From Clostridiales bacterium (lineage in GTDB: Bacteria; Bacillota; Clostridia; Christensenellales; UBA1242): DNA of 64,000 nt. Below, piece by piece: positions 38,483 to 50,900 of this stretch; position 1 is the stretch's first letter, and every line of letters begins with the position of its first letter. Location: NCBI GenBank assembly GCA_918262735.1, contig CAKJYJ010000009.1:28655-92654 (forward strand), read 5' to 3'. A program made the translations under genes and the position numbers. The notes below the pieces were generated by a model. That model searched no databases and was not told the origin of the DNA. It saw nothing but the letters and a program-made list of their open reading frames with translations.

Positions 38483-41020
38483 TTATTCTTCGCCATTTTC
38501 GTTATTTGTTTCATTTGCCTCGATGTTTGCAATAACAATATCTTCTGCTGTCATTGTTTCTTCGTCTTCATCTTCTTCATGTTCGCCAACAGCAACAGAA
38601 ACAATTTTTGAGTTGCCTTTAAGCCTCATAACCTTAACACCCTGTGTGCTTCTTGAAATTAATGGAATTGAATTAACAGGAACTCTAATAACAACACCAT
38701 TATCTGCCATAACAAGAAGGTCTTTATCGTCTTCAACAGGAATTAATGAAACAAGTTTGCCCGTCTTTTCATTAAATATTCCTGCACGAACACCCTTTGT
38801 TCCACGAGCCGTTAACCTAAATTCGCCAGACATTGTTCTCTTTCCAAAACCATTCTCAGAAAGCGATGCAAGTTGTGTTTCTTTATTTAATATGCAAAGT
38901 GAAATAATTTCTTCACCCTCGTCTAGGTCTATTGCTTTAACACCCATACTTGACCTTCCCGTGTTTCTAAGCCCACTTTCCTTAAATCGTGAACATTTAC
39001 CTGCGGATGAAGCAACAAATATCTCGTCATCACCATCGGAAGTTTTTGCTGATAATAGTTCATCTCCTTCGTTGAGTGTAATTGCAATTTTACCATTTTT
39101 TCTTATGCTTGCAAATTCAAGAAGTTTTGTCTTTTTAATTAAACCTTGTTTTGTTGCCATAACAAGATTGCCAGTTGTTTCTTCTTCCAGAGGAAGAATT
39201 GTTGAAACCTTTTCATCTGCATCAAGAGGGAGCAGGTTAACCATTGCTCTTCCCTTTGCGGTTTTTTGTGCTTCTGGAACATCGTATGCTTTCATTGTGT
39301 GAACTTTTCCTTTTGTTGTGAAGAATAACACGTCATTATGAGAATGAGTAATAAATAATTGATCAACAACGTCTTCTTCTTTTGCTTTATGTCCGGTAAC
39401 GCCAACACCGCCACGTCTTTGTGCCCTATATTCCGTGAGCGACATACGTTTGATGTAACCACCTTTTGTCATTGAAATAACAACATCTTCTTTTTTAATT
39501 AAATCGCCAATATTAATTTCGCCTGGTGCAAAACTAATTTCGGTTTTTCTTTGGGTTCCAAATCTTGTTTTAACATCTTCCATTTGGTCATCAATAATTT
39601 TAACAACCCTTTCTGGTTTTGCCAAAATATCATTAAGGTCTGCAATTGTATCTTCAAGTTCTTGCATTTCTTGTTTTAAGTTATTAACTTCAAGACCGGT
39701 AAGTTTTGAAAGCCTCATATCCAAAATTGAATTTGTTTGTATTTCATCTAAGCTGAATCTAGCAATAAGTTTTGCCTGTGCATCAGTTCTATCCTTAGAT
39801 TCTTTAATAATTTTAACAACTTCGTCAATGTTAGTAACAGCAGTAACAAGACCATCAACAATATGAAGCCTGTCTTGTGCCTTACCTAAATCAAACTTGG
39901 TTTTTCTAACAACAACATCTTTTTGATGTGCAATATAGCATGCAAGAATTTCTCTTAATGTGCAAATTTTTGGTGCTCCATCAACAAGAGCAAGCATAAT
40001 AATGCCGTCTGAAGATTGTAGCATAGACATTTTATATAACTGGTTCAAAACAACATTTGCATTGTGGTCTTTTTTAACATCAACAACAATTCTAATACCA
40101 TCTCTATCAGATTCTTCTTTAATGTCTGAAATCCCTTCAATACGTTTATTCTTAACAAGGTCTGCCATTTGAATAATAAATTTTGATTTATTAACCTGAT
40201 ATGGTATTTCTGTTATAATAATTCTCTGTTTTCCAGAAGCCGTTTCTTCTATGTCAGCTTTACCACGAACAACAATATTTCCTCTACCGGTTTTATATGC
40301 ATCAATAATTCCTCTTCTGCCCATAATTATTCCGCCAGTTGGGAAATCTGGAGCCTTTATTATTTCAATTAACTCATCATCTGTTATTTCTGGATTCCTG
40401 AGCATTTCTTGAACACCAGAACAAACCTCAATTAAGTTATGTGGTGGAATGTTTGTTGCCATACCAACAGCAATACCATCTGCACCATTAACAAGCAAGT
40501 TTGGAAACTTTGCAGGAAGAACTCTTGGTTGCATACGCGTGTCATCATAGTTTGGATACATATCAACCGTATTTTTATCTAAATCTTCAAGAAGAAGCCC
40601 TGCAATTTTGGTAAGCCTTGCCTCTGTGTAACGATAAGCAGCGGCACCATCGCCGTCAATTGAACCAAAGTTTCCATGACCATCAACAAGCGGATGATTA
40701 ATGCTAAAGTCTTGCGCCAAACGAACAAGAGCATCATAAACCGAACTATCACCATGTGGATGATAATGACCTAAAACATCACCAACAATGGTTGCAGATT
40801 TAACATATTTGTGTGTGTAAAATAAATTTTGCTCGCCCATATCATATAAAATTCTTCTATGAACAGGTTTTAATCCATCTCTAACATCTGGAATTGCACG
40901 GGAAACATTAACCGCCATTGCGTATGCAATGAACGATTTTTCAAGCTCCCCTTTAATTTCAACTTTTTGAACTTTACTATTTTCTAAAAGTTCTTTCAAA
41001 TCTTTCTTTTCTTCACTCAT
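38483..41020 (-). CDS. gyrA: DNA gyrase subunit A
   Basis: SFIAYAMAVNVSRAIPDVRDGLKPVHRRILYDM...VGDVLGHYHPHGDSSVYDALVRLAQDFS...QRRGGVGVTGHK GyrA box-like. Confidence 0.97.
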   Translation of the reverse strand: MSEEKKDLKELLENSKVQKVEIKGELEKSFIAYAMAVNVSRAIPDVRDGLKPVHRRILYDMGEQNLFYTHKYVKSATIVGDVLGHYHPHGDSSVYDALVRLAQDFSINHPLVDGHGNFGSIDGDGAAAYRYTEARLTKIAGLLLEDLDKNTVDMYPNYDDTRMQPRVLPAKFPNLLVNGADGIAVGMATNIPPHNLIEVCSGVQEMLRNPEITDDELIEIIKAPDFPTGGIIMGRRGIIDAYKTGRGNIVVRGKADIEETASGKQRIIITEIPYQVNKSKFIIQMADLVKNKRIEGISDIKEESDRDGIRIVVDVKKDHNANVVLNQLYKMSMLQSSDGIIMLALVDGAPKICTLREILACYIAHQKDVVVRKTKFDLGKAQDRLHIVDGLVTAVTNIDEVVKIIKESKDRTDAQAKLIARFSLDEIQTNSILDMRLSKLTGLEVNNLKQEMQELEDTIADLNDILAKPERVVKIIDDQMEDVKTRFGTQRKTEISFAPGEINIGDLIKKEDVVISMTKGGYIKRMSLTEYRAQRRGGVGVTGHKAKEEDVVDQLFITHSHNDVLFFTTKGKVHTMKAYDVPEAQKTAKGRAMVNLLPLDADEKVSTILPLEEETTGNLVMATKQGLIKKTKLLEFASIRKNGKIAITLNEGDELLSAKTSDGDDEIFVASSAGKCSRFKESGLRNTGRSSMGVKAIDLDEGEEIISLCILNKETQLASLSENGFGKRTMSGEFRLTARGTKGVRAGIFNEKTGKLVSLIPVEDDKDLLVMADNGVVIRVPVNSIPLISRSTQGVKVMRLKGNSKIVSVAVGEHEEDEDEETMTAEDIVIANIEANETNNENGEE

Positions 41021-41036
41021 ATTTCATTCCTCAACC

Positions 41037-42998
<1,962 letters not shown>

Positions 42999-43204
42999 TT
43001 AAAAACTAATTTCCTACTCGCTTAAGATTATACCACAATATGCACAAAAATAAAAGCATTTTTCACAAATTTAATATATATTCAATATATATTAAACGTA
43101 TTGCATTTTTTGCACCAAATTGACCCGTTTTACCACTTTTTTCATATAATAATCACTAATTTGTATTATTTTTCTAAAAACAATAATGTTTTCAACAATA
43201 AACA

Positions 43205-43245
43205 CAAAAAAATAGCCTCGGAAATGCATTCCAAGGCTTTAATAA
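43205..43245 (-). terminator. Terminator downstream of zinc-ribbon protein gene
   Basis: Minus strand AAAGCCTTGGAATGCATTTCCGAGGCTATTTTTTT. Confidence 0.75.
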
Positions 43246-43257
43246 ATTCAATAATAA

Positions 43258-44319
43258 CTATTTTGTAAGTGCCATAAATAATGCAATAACACCACCAATT
43301 AGTAGAAGTATAAATAAAACAAACAAAGTTATCTTTAGTGGGCTCTTTGGATATCCTCCTCCAACCCTTCCAGTCTGCCCATTCATAAATGTTGTGTAAT
43401 GTTTATTCTTATATTCATAATCACACTTGTACGTTGGCATTAAATAGTATCCAAATTTTTCTGCAGAATAGTTTGTATTCATTTCAAAGGAAACGACCCT
43501 ATCATAATGATATTTTGCTAAAATTTGTTTTTTTATGCTCTCTTTCATTATATTTTCTGATATTTTTTTGCAATTTTCCAAATTAGTTTCAAATTGTTCA
43601 ACCGTGTAACCCATAATAAAACCCTGATTAAATTTAACAATTTCCTCTGTGTTATATGGCTCAATTTGTTGAAGTTGAATTTGATTTAACTTAGAACTAG
43701 TTTCAACCAAAACATCGGTAAAACTAATGTCTTTTTCGCCCTTTATGTATTGATACGAAGTTGTTGTGTGTGAACGCCCTTTTGAATCTGTGTGCGTTGT
43801 GTCGGTTGCAAGAGTTCCTTTATATGTTGAGTGTGTGTTTGCATCAAAACCAAAAACCGGAATATATATACCCTTAATATTTTCTGTTGGTGGTGCTTTT
43901 TTAAATGCATTTGGAACAAAATGTTTTTTTCTTATTCCTTTAACATACCTTTCCGCAGCCTCTTCATTGCTAAACTTAAATGGCATAATCCCATCTGGCA
44001 TAAAGGTGTTGTATTTTTCCATATCTCCCACAAGACTACTGCCACAGTATGGGCAAGCCTTGCTATACTCTAATTTGTGCAAAATAACACTAGCTCCACA
44101 ATTTGGACATTTTAAGTTATTAACTTCTTCTGCCCAATCATTACTCTTTTGAATTTTATCCTTTTCTGCCCAATCGTGTTTCTCTGTAAATTTTTCAAAA
44201 TCAATATCCTTGCATGTTTGACAATTCTCACAAAAAAGTTTTTGACGAGTTGGCGAATATCTCATTGTTGCGCCACAAGAAGGACAACTAGATTCATTTG
44301 TTTTCATGTCTTTTTTCAT
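43258..44319 (-). CDS. Zinc-ribbon membrane protein
   Basis: Two CxxC pairs (CPSCGATMRYSPTRQKLFCENC; CPNCGASVILHKLEYSKACPYCGS) and C-terminal TM helix. Start at ATG 44319. Confidence 0.7.
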   Translation of the reverse strand: MKKDMKTNESSCPSCGATMRYSPTRQKLFCENCQTCKDIDFEKFTEKHDWAEKDKIQKSNDWAEEVNNLKCPNCGASVILHKLEYSKACPYCGSSLVGDMEKYNTFMPDGIMPFKFSNEEAAERYVKGIRKKHFVPNAFKKAPPTENIKGIYIPVFGFDANTHSTYKGTLATDTTHTDSKGRSHTTTSYQYIKGEKDISFTDVLVETSSKLNQIQLQQIEPYNTEEIVKFNQGFIMGYTVEQFETNLENCKKISENIMKESIKKQILAKYHYDRVVSFEMNTNYSAEKFGYYLMPTYKCDYEYKNKHYTTFMNGQTGRVGGGYPKSPLKITLFVLFILLLIGGVIALFMALTK

Positions 44320-44399
44320 ATTTTTCCCCTTTATATAAAATTGGAAAAACAATATATAACTTTTGCTTTTCCAAATTTAATTATATAATTATTCGTATG

Positions 44400-45545
44400 T
44401 TAATTTAGTTTTTCGCCACATTCTGGACAGAACTTTGCGCCTGCTTTTACTTTTGCACCACATTTAGGACAAACAGTATCTTCTAAAACAAGTTTTTTAC
44501 CACACTCTGGGCAGAACTTTGCATTTTTTGCAACTTCCGCACCACATTCTGGGCATTTTACTTTTTCTTGTTCCATTTTATTTCCACATTCTGGGCAGAA
44601 CTTTGCACCCTCTTTTACTTTCGCCCCGCACTTTTCACATTTGACTGTGTTTTGTGCTTTTTGCCTGGGAGTGTTTTCCGTTGCAAGCCCATTTACAAAC
44701 GTGTCTCCAATTGCCCTTCCTGCACCAAAACCAACGCCAAGGCCAGCTAAATTCCCGCCATTTGGATTTTTTGCAGCATCGCCAATGGCATCTGCAGCAC
44801 GAAGTTGTGTGTATGTTCCAAGTTTGTCTTCCAAAACGCCAAGCCTTGTTCTTTCGTCAAGTGCCTTTTCAACTTCTTCTGGAAGTGATATATTTTCAAT
44901 AACAAATTTAGTTATTGATAAACCATATTCATCAAAATCACCCTTGCTTGATTCAACAACAGTGTTTGAGAACTCTTTATAATTTGCAGCAAGGTCAAGA
45001 GCAGAAATTTTACTCTCAGCAATTGCGTCTGTTATTGCTTGAATAAGCATTGGTTTAATTTGCTCTACAACGTCTTCTGTTTTATATACCGCATTTGTTC
45101 CAAACATTTCTTTTAAGAATTTGCTTGCATCACTAACCTTAAATGAATATATACCAAAACCACGAACTCTAATGTTGCCGAATTCGTCATCTCTCATCAT
45201 AATTGGATTTTGCGTTCCCCACTTTTGCCCAATAAATTGCTTGGTGTTAACATAATACACTTCTGCTTTAATTCTACTTTCAAATCCTGTTGGAAGTGAT
45301 AATAGTTTTGTTAAAAATGGAATGTTCTCTGTTGAAAGTTTATACGTTCCTGGTTCAAAAACATCGGCGATTTTACCCTTGTGTACAAAAACTGCACATT
45401 GAGATTCTCTAACAACAAGTGTTGAGCTTGTCATAATTTCATCTCTATCGGTAAGTGGATATCTATAAACGATGGTATCTTTACTCTCATCTTTCCATTC
45501 AATAACTTTTAATAATTGTCTTTTAATTCCACTAAATAGTCCCAT
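44400..45545 (-). CDS. SPFH-domain protein with C-terminal zinc ribbons (YdjI-like)
   Basis: MGLFSGIKRQLLKVIEWKDESKDTIVYRYPLTDRDEIMTSSTLVVRESQCAVFVHKGKIADVFEPGTYKL and three C-terminal CxxCG...FCPECG repeats. Start at ATG 45545. Confidence 0.82.
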   Translation of the reverse strand: MGLFSGIKRQLLKVIEWKDESKDTIVYRYPLTDRDEIMTSSTLVVRESQCAVFVHKGKIADVFEPGTYKLSTENIPFLTKLLSLPTGFESRIKAEVYYVNTKQFIGQKWGTQNPIMMRDDEFGNIRVRGFGIYSFKVSDASKFLKEMFGTNAVYKTEDVVEQIKPMLIQAITDAIAESKISALDLAANYKEFSNTVVESSKGDFDEYGLSITKFVIENISLPEEVEKALDERTRLGVLEDKLGTYTQLRAADAIGDAAKNPNGGNLAGLGVGFGAGRAIGDTFVNGLATENTPRQKAQNTVKCEKCGAKVKEGAKFCPECGNKMEQEKVKCPECGAEVAKNAKFCPECGKKLVLEDTVCPKCGAKVKAGAKFCPECGEKLN

Positions 45546-45877
45546 TATAATTCCTCCTGTCTGATAATATACTACCATTTTTAACAAATTATTGCAACAA
45601 AATAACACAATAATATTGTAATATTATTATTTAGTAAAATAAAGTTAAACAATTAAATCAATAAAATAGTAAACTTCCACTATTACAAGCATTTTTTCTT
45701 AATAATACTGAATAATATTCCGACGATTTTGTATACAATCGTACTTTTTTATTAAAATATACTCTATATCTAAATATTTTTTTTAGTACAAACCCCATAT
45801 TATAGATTATATAATGACATTTAGTGAATGTCAAATGGCAATTGTAAAAAATATATTCTTTTTAATAAGGAAATATT

Positions 45878-46123
45878 ATGTTTATTAATAAAGCAAAAGA
45901 TGGTAGAAATAATATTTGTGGGAAATTGGTTGCGGAAAAAAGAATCGCACTCAAAATTTCTCAACAAAAACTTTCAAATAGATTACAACTTAAAGGTTTA
46001 GATATTGATAAAAATGCCATTCAAAGAATTGAATGCGGAAAAAGATTTGTAACCGATATTGAACTTTTAACAATTATGGAAGTGTTAGATTTTACCATTG
46101 ACGACATAAAAAATTTCAACTAA
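45878..46123 (+). CDS. XRE-family HTH protein
   Basis: KLVAEKRIALKISQQKLSNRLQLKGLDIDKNAIQRIECGKRFVTDIELLTIMEVLD. Confidence 0.75.
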   Translation: MFINKAKDGRNNICGKLVAEKRIALKISQQKLSNRLQLKGLDIDKNAIQRIECGKRFVTDIELLTIMEVLDFTIDDIKNFN

Positions 46124-46186
46124 ACATTATTATAGCATTAAAAAAATGCAATCAATCAATGATTGCTTTTTTTATTGACATTCATT

Positions 46187-47632
46187 TTAACCTGCAAGTT
46201 GAAGAACATTTAGAAGCAAAATCCAACTCATACCATAGTAAGACACAACGGCAACAAGGTCATTTATTGTTGTGATAAGTGGTCCGGAAGCAACTGCAGG
46301 GTCAACTTTAATTTTTTTGAAGAACAGTGGAATAAGTGTTCCAACGGCACTGGATATAATCATTGCAATTAAAAGAGATATGCCAATGCACCCAGAAACT
46401 GCAAATGAAAAAGATAAAGTTTTCTGCTTAACTAGGAAAATATAGAGCCCAATTAAACCAAAAGACAAAGTTCCAAGAAGTGCCCCGTTCAAAATACCAA
46501 CTCGCATTTCCTTAAACACCAAGTGCAATTTTTGCTTAAAACTCAAATTCTCATCTGTTAAAACACGAATTGTAACGGCAAGCGATTGTGTTCCAACATT
46601 GCCCGCCATATCCAAAATTAAAGATTGGAATGCCATAATTAATGTTAGTTGAGACACAACTTGTTCAAAAACACCCACAACGCTTGAAACAACCATTCCA
46701 AGAGCAAGAAGTATTAAAAGCCAAGGTAAACGCTTTTTCATACTTTTACTAACCGGCTCGTTTAAGTCTTCTTCTGAGGTAAGACCTGCAAACTTAGCAT
46801 AGTCCTCACCCATTTCATCATCAACAACTTCAATTAAACTTTTTGAAGTAATAACGCCTAAAAGCTTATTATTATTGTCTAAAACTGGAATTAATTCTTC
46901 TGAATAATCTTTTAATTTTTCAATACAATCGTCAATGCTCTCTCTGGCATAAACATAAGGGAACGAAGTTGCAATTAAATTTTCAAGCGGTTCTGTACTT
47001 CTTGCAGTAATTAACCCTTTAAGTTCAATTGCCCCATAAAATGCCCCATATTCATCAACAACAAAAAGCGTTGAAATATTATCATTTGTCTCCGCCTGCC
47101 TAACAAGCTCTTTCATTGCCTGCTTAACATCTAAATTTTCACGAATAACAATGCAGTTGGTTGTCATTTTGCTACCAATTTCATCATCGTCAAAAGAGGC
47201 AATTAATCTAATTTCTGCCTTAATGTCTGGGTTCAACGCATCAATTATTAGTTCACGTTTTTCCTTTTCAATTTCATGAAGAATATCGGCAGCAGTGTCT
47301 GTTTCTAGCTCCGAAATAACCATGGCGGCCTTTTTCAAATCCATTTCATTTAAGTATTGTCCGGCAACATCTTCGTCTAAGTGTTCAAAAACTTCGGCAA
47401 GCATAATTTCATTACACACGCGATAAAGTTTTTTACGCTCTAAAACACTTAGCGTATCCATAACTTCGGCTATATCATTGCCGTGATAATCTTCTAGTTT
47501 ATTTTGCATCACCTTAGGTGAATCATTCCCTTTAATGATAGAAACAATTTCACTTGCATAATCCGGTTTTAATGCTTGAGCCTCTTCTTCTGATAATGTT
47601 TCTTCGGTTTCTCTTATTTCATTTTCAGCCAT
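46187..47632 (-). CDS. mgtE: Magnesium transporter MgtE
   Basis: MgtE N domain, CBS pair (MTTNCIVIRENLDVKQAMKELVRQAE...), LILDMAGNVGTQSLAVTIR. Start at ATG 47632 preceded by AGGAGG. Confidence 0.95.
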   Translation of the reverse strand: MAENEIRETEETLSEEEAQALKPDYASEIVSIIKGNDSPKVMQNKLEDYHGNDIAEVMDTLSVLERKKLYRVCNEIMLAEVFEHLDEDVAGQYLNEMDLKKAAMVISELETDTAADILHEIEKEKRELIIDALNPDIKAEIRLIASFDDDEIGSKMTTNCIVIRENLDVKQAMKELVRQAETNDNISTLFVVDEYGAFYGAIELKGLITARSTEPLENLIATSFPYVYARESIDDCIEKLKDYSEELIPVLDNNNKLLGVITSKSLIEVVDDEMGEDYAKFAGLTSEEDLNEPVSKSMKKRLPWLLILLALGMVVSSVVGVFEQVVSQLTLIMAFQSLILDMAGNVGTQSLAVTIRVLTDENLSFKQKLHLVFKEMRVGILNGALLGTLSFGLIGLYIFLVKQKTLSFSFAVSGCIGISLLIAMIISSAVGTLIPLFFKKIKVDPAVASGPLITTINDLVAVVSYYGMSWILLLNVLQLAG

Positions 47633-47883
47633 AATTCCTCCTTTTGTTAAAAACGTGGTAAAGCCTCTGCTTAAAACTAAACAGAGGCACAAAAAGACTT
47701 ATAACCAAAATATGTAATGTTTGTCACAAAGCACGTCGCTTTAATGTAACAAACTGTAACAGTAATACTTAAGCGGCAAGCAAAAACGCCCAACCGCAAA
47801 TATTTTGGTTAGTATTAAATCTATTTTGCCTATTGGACGGTAAACTGTCGCTTGCCACTTTTTTCTCCTTTACTTCATTTTAT
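47633..47883 (-). promoter_or_regulatory. Long structured 5' leader of mgtE
   Basis: Promoter TTGACA (47918-47913) / TAGAAT (47895-47890) with 17-nt spacer leaves a ~250-nt leader containing long-range GGCAAGC/GCTTGCC pairing, GTTTGT..AAAGC gacgt GCTTT..ACAAAC hairpin, and GCCTCTG-12nt-CAGAGGC hairpin just before the RBS. Confidence 0.6.
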
Positions 47884-47889
47884 GGTTTT

Positions 47890-47918
47890 ATTCTAACATT
47901 GTTAAAATTGTTTGTCAA
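47890..47918 (-). promoter_or_regulatory. mgtE promoter
   Basis: TTGACA-17-TAGAAT on the minus strand. Confidence 0.7.
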
Positions 47919-47974
47919 CTTTTAAGCTTTAAATATACATAAAAAATGAGGTTTTTTACCCCATTTTTTAATAA

Positions 47975-50900
47975 TTAAACAATTTTCGTGTAAACATAAT
48001 ACTCTTTACCATCAATTTCTGTTTTTTCAGATTTTGTGTACTTGCTTGTGTCATTCAAGAATGTGTTTGTGTTAGCTTCATCATCAACCACACTTGCAAG
48101 AACATTAATTGTTGTTGCGCTCGAAAGTAAATTCCCCGCATGATTGTATGAAGTTCCCACTGCCGCTTTGTATATATTTGCACTATCAATTGTAACAGTT
48201 TTTAGGTTGGTGCAATTATCGAATGCATAATTACCTATACTTGTTACACTGCTTGGAATTGTTACGCTGGTTAGCCCGCCACAATCATAGAATGCTCTAT
48301 ATGCAATACTTGTTACACTATTTGGAATAATTACACTAGTTAACCCGCTGCAACCCCTAAATGCATCACTTCCTATGCTTGTTACTCCTTCTGGGATTGT
48401 AATGCTTGTTAACCCACTGCAACCAAAGAATACAGCACCAACTATGCTTGTTACACTGCTTGGAATTGTTACGCTGGTTAGCCCACTACACTTATAGAAT
48501 GCAGAGTCTCCTATACTTGTTATGCTGCTTGGAATTGTTACGCTGGTTAGTCCAGTGCAACCATAAAAAGCACGTGCCTTTATTTCTGTTATTGTGTTTG
48601 GTATAGTAAGATCCGTTACTTCTTCTTCCCCTATATATAAATGATGGGCATAATATAGTGGATTGGCCGTATAATCCCAAAACGATATTTCTAGCCAGTC
48701 TTCTATGCTTGAAGTTACAACCTTTGTTAGCCCACCGCAACCATCGAATGCAATGTTTCCTATGCTTGTTACACTGCTTGGAATGGTTACGCTGGTTAAT
48801 CCAGTGCAACCAGAGAATGCAAAACTTCCAATACTTGTTACGCCTTCTGAGATTGTAACGTTGGTTAACCCACTGCAACCATAAAATGCATATGCCTTAA
48901 TTTCTGTTATTGTGTTTGGAATAGTAAGTTCGATTACTTCTTCCTCCCCTATATACAAATGATGTGCATAATTTAGTGGGTTAGCATAACTAGAATTACT
49001 AAATGATATAGAAAGCCAGCCTTCTATGCTTGAAGTTACAACCCCTGTTAGTCCACTGCAATTCTTGAATGCATCACTTCCTATGCTTGTTACACTGCTT
49101 GGAATTGTAACGCTGGTTAGCCCACTGCAACCCCTAAATGCATACATTCCTATACTTGTTACTCCTTCTGGGATTGTAACGCTTGTAATACTGGTGCAAC
49201 CATCGAATACATAGGCTTTTATTGTTGTTATTGAGTTTGGTATAACAAGATTTGTTACAAGTTCTTCTTCCGTGCCATTCGTTACGTATAATTTATGAGC
49301 ATAACATAGTGGGTTTGCGTTAGACGTAAATGAAATTTTAAGCCAATCTTCAATGCTTGGAGTTACAACCTTGGTTAGCCCACTGCAATTAGCGAACGCC
49401 TCGTATCCTATGCTTGTTACACTGCTTGGAATGGTTACGCTGGTTAATCCAGTGCAACCATAGAATGCAGAACTTCCAATACTTGTTACACCATTTAAAA
49501 TACTAACACTGGTTAAACTACTTAACCCGATAAAAGCATTTGCTTTTATATTGGTTATTGTATCAGGTATTACCACCTGCGTTAATTGTTCTTCTTCTGA
49601 ACCATTTAATATGTATAGTTTATGAGCATAATTTAGTGGATTGGCCGTTGAATCCCCAAACGATATTTTTAGCCAGTCTTCTATGCTTGGTGTTACAACC
49701 TTTGTTAATCCTGTACAACCGGCAAATGCAGAACCATACACAAAGGTGATAGTGTTCGGAAATTTAATGGTTTCAATTTCAGATTTGTTTTTAAACACTT
49801 CGGTTGATGATGTAATAATCTTTGTTCCATCGGGTACAACAACATTTGCAGAATTTCCAGTATATTTTATTAGTTTTGTACCATTATATATAAATTCTGA
49901 ATTCCCCGTGTTTAATTGCTTGCCAGTGGCAACATCTGCCTTCATTTCCTCAACTGTGAAATTCCAATAAACCGTTAAACTAGCACTGCTTGATTTATAA
50001 TTCCAACGTGTACTCCAATTGTCAGGCCTACTACTTACGCCTGTATAAATATTTAAATTATCATCGCAATTTAAAAACGGATAAACTAAAGATGGAGATA
50101 AATTTGATGTGGAGATACTTGTCACTGAGTTAGGCACATATACACTTTTTAAAGATGTGCATCCCGAAAAGGATAATTTACCAATAGAGGTTACACCATT
50201 AGGAATAATAACACTTTCTAGTGAAGAACATCCACTGAATAACCCATAAGCAATTGACTTTATTTGAGAACCCTCATCAAATTCAAAAACTTTAAGTCCA
50301 CTAAAGTCTGCAAATGCGCAATCACTAACACTTTTAACCGTACTAGGTAAATAAAAATTTTCTAATGATGAACAACCCGAAAAAGCATATTTTCCAACGC
50401 TTTGTAAATTTTCTGGCATAACTATATTGGTTAAATTAGTACAGCCATTAAATGCCCTTTCACCTATTGACGTTAATTGTGAATTATTAGCAAATGTCAC
50501 AGTTGTTAAACCACTGCAACCATTAAATATAGATGTCATCAAACTTTTTAATGTACTAGGAAGTTGAACGCTTTTAATAAATGTTTTTTCGCCAAAAGTA
50601 CTGTTACCCCCAGTAATTTCTGTAACCAATTCTGGAACTATAATATTTTCTGAGGCTCCAATATAACTTGTAATACAAGAACCCAAAAATGTAAATTCCG
50701 GATAATCTTTTGGAAGATTTATTATTTGTAACATTTTTTCAACAGAGCATTTCCATTCTACTCTAAATTTGGTTGTGGATGTTTTATTACACCAATATTC
50801 ACCCCACCCTTCTGGTTTAGTTTCTGCATCGGTGTATAATATTAAATTAGAGCAATTTCGGAAGGTTGAAAACGATGCAATATTTGCTTCAATTTCATTT

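Noticed and set aside
38355-39302. 315-aa plus-strand ORF
   Set aside because: Antisense to the 3' part of gyrA and its terminator; low-complexity Ser-rich translation typical of a shadow ORF.
48492-48878. Alternative-frame ORFs inside the LRR gene (for example 128 aa)
   Set aside because: Alternative frame of a repetitive coding region; repeated RNNSKQxNKYR pattern mirrors the LRR repeats.
48150-49450. Regular repeats resembling a CRISPR or minisatellite array
   Set aside because: The repeat is in frame with the LRR protein (23-aa unit) and has no uniform spacers; it is coding repeat structure.
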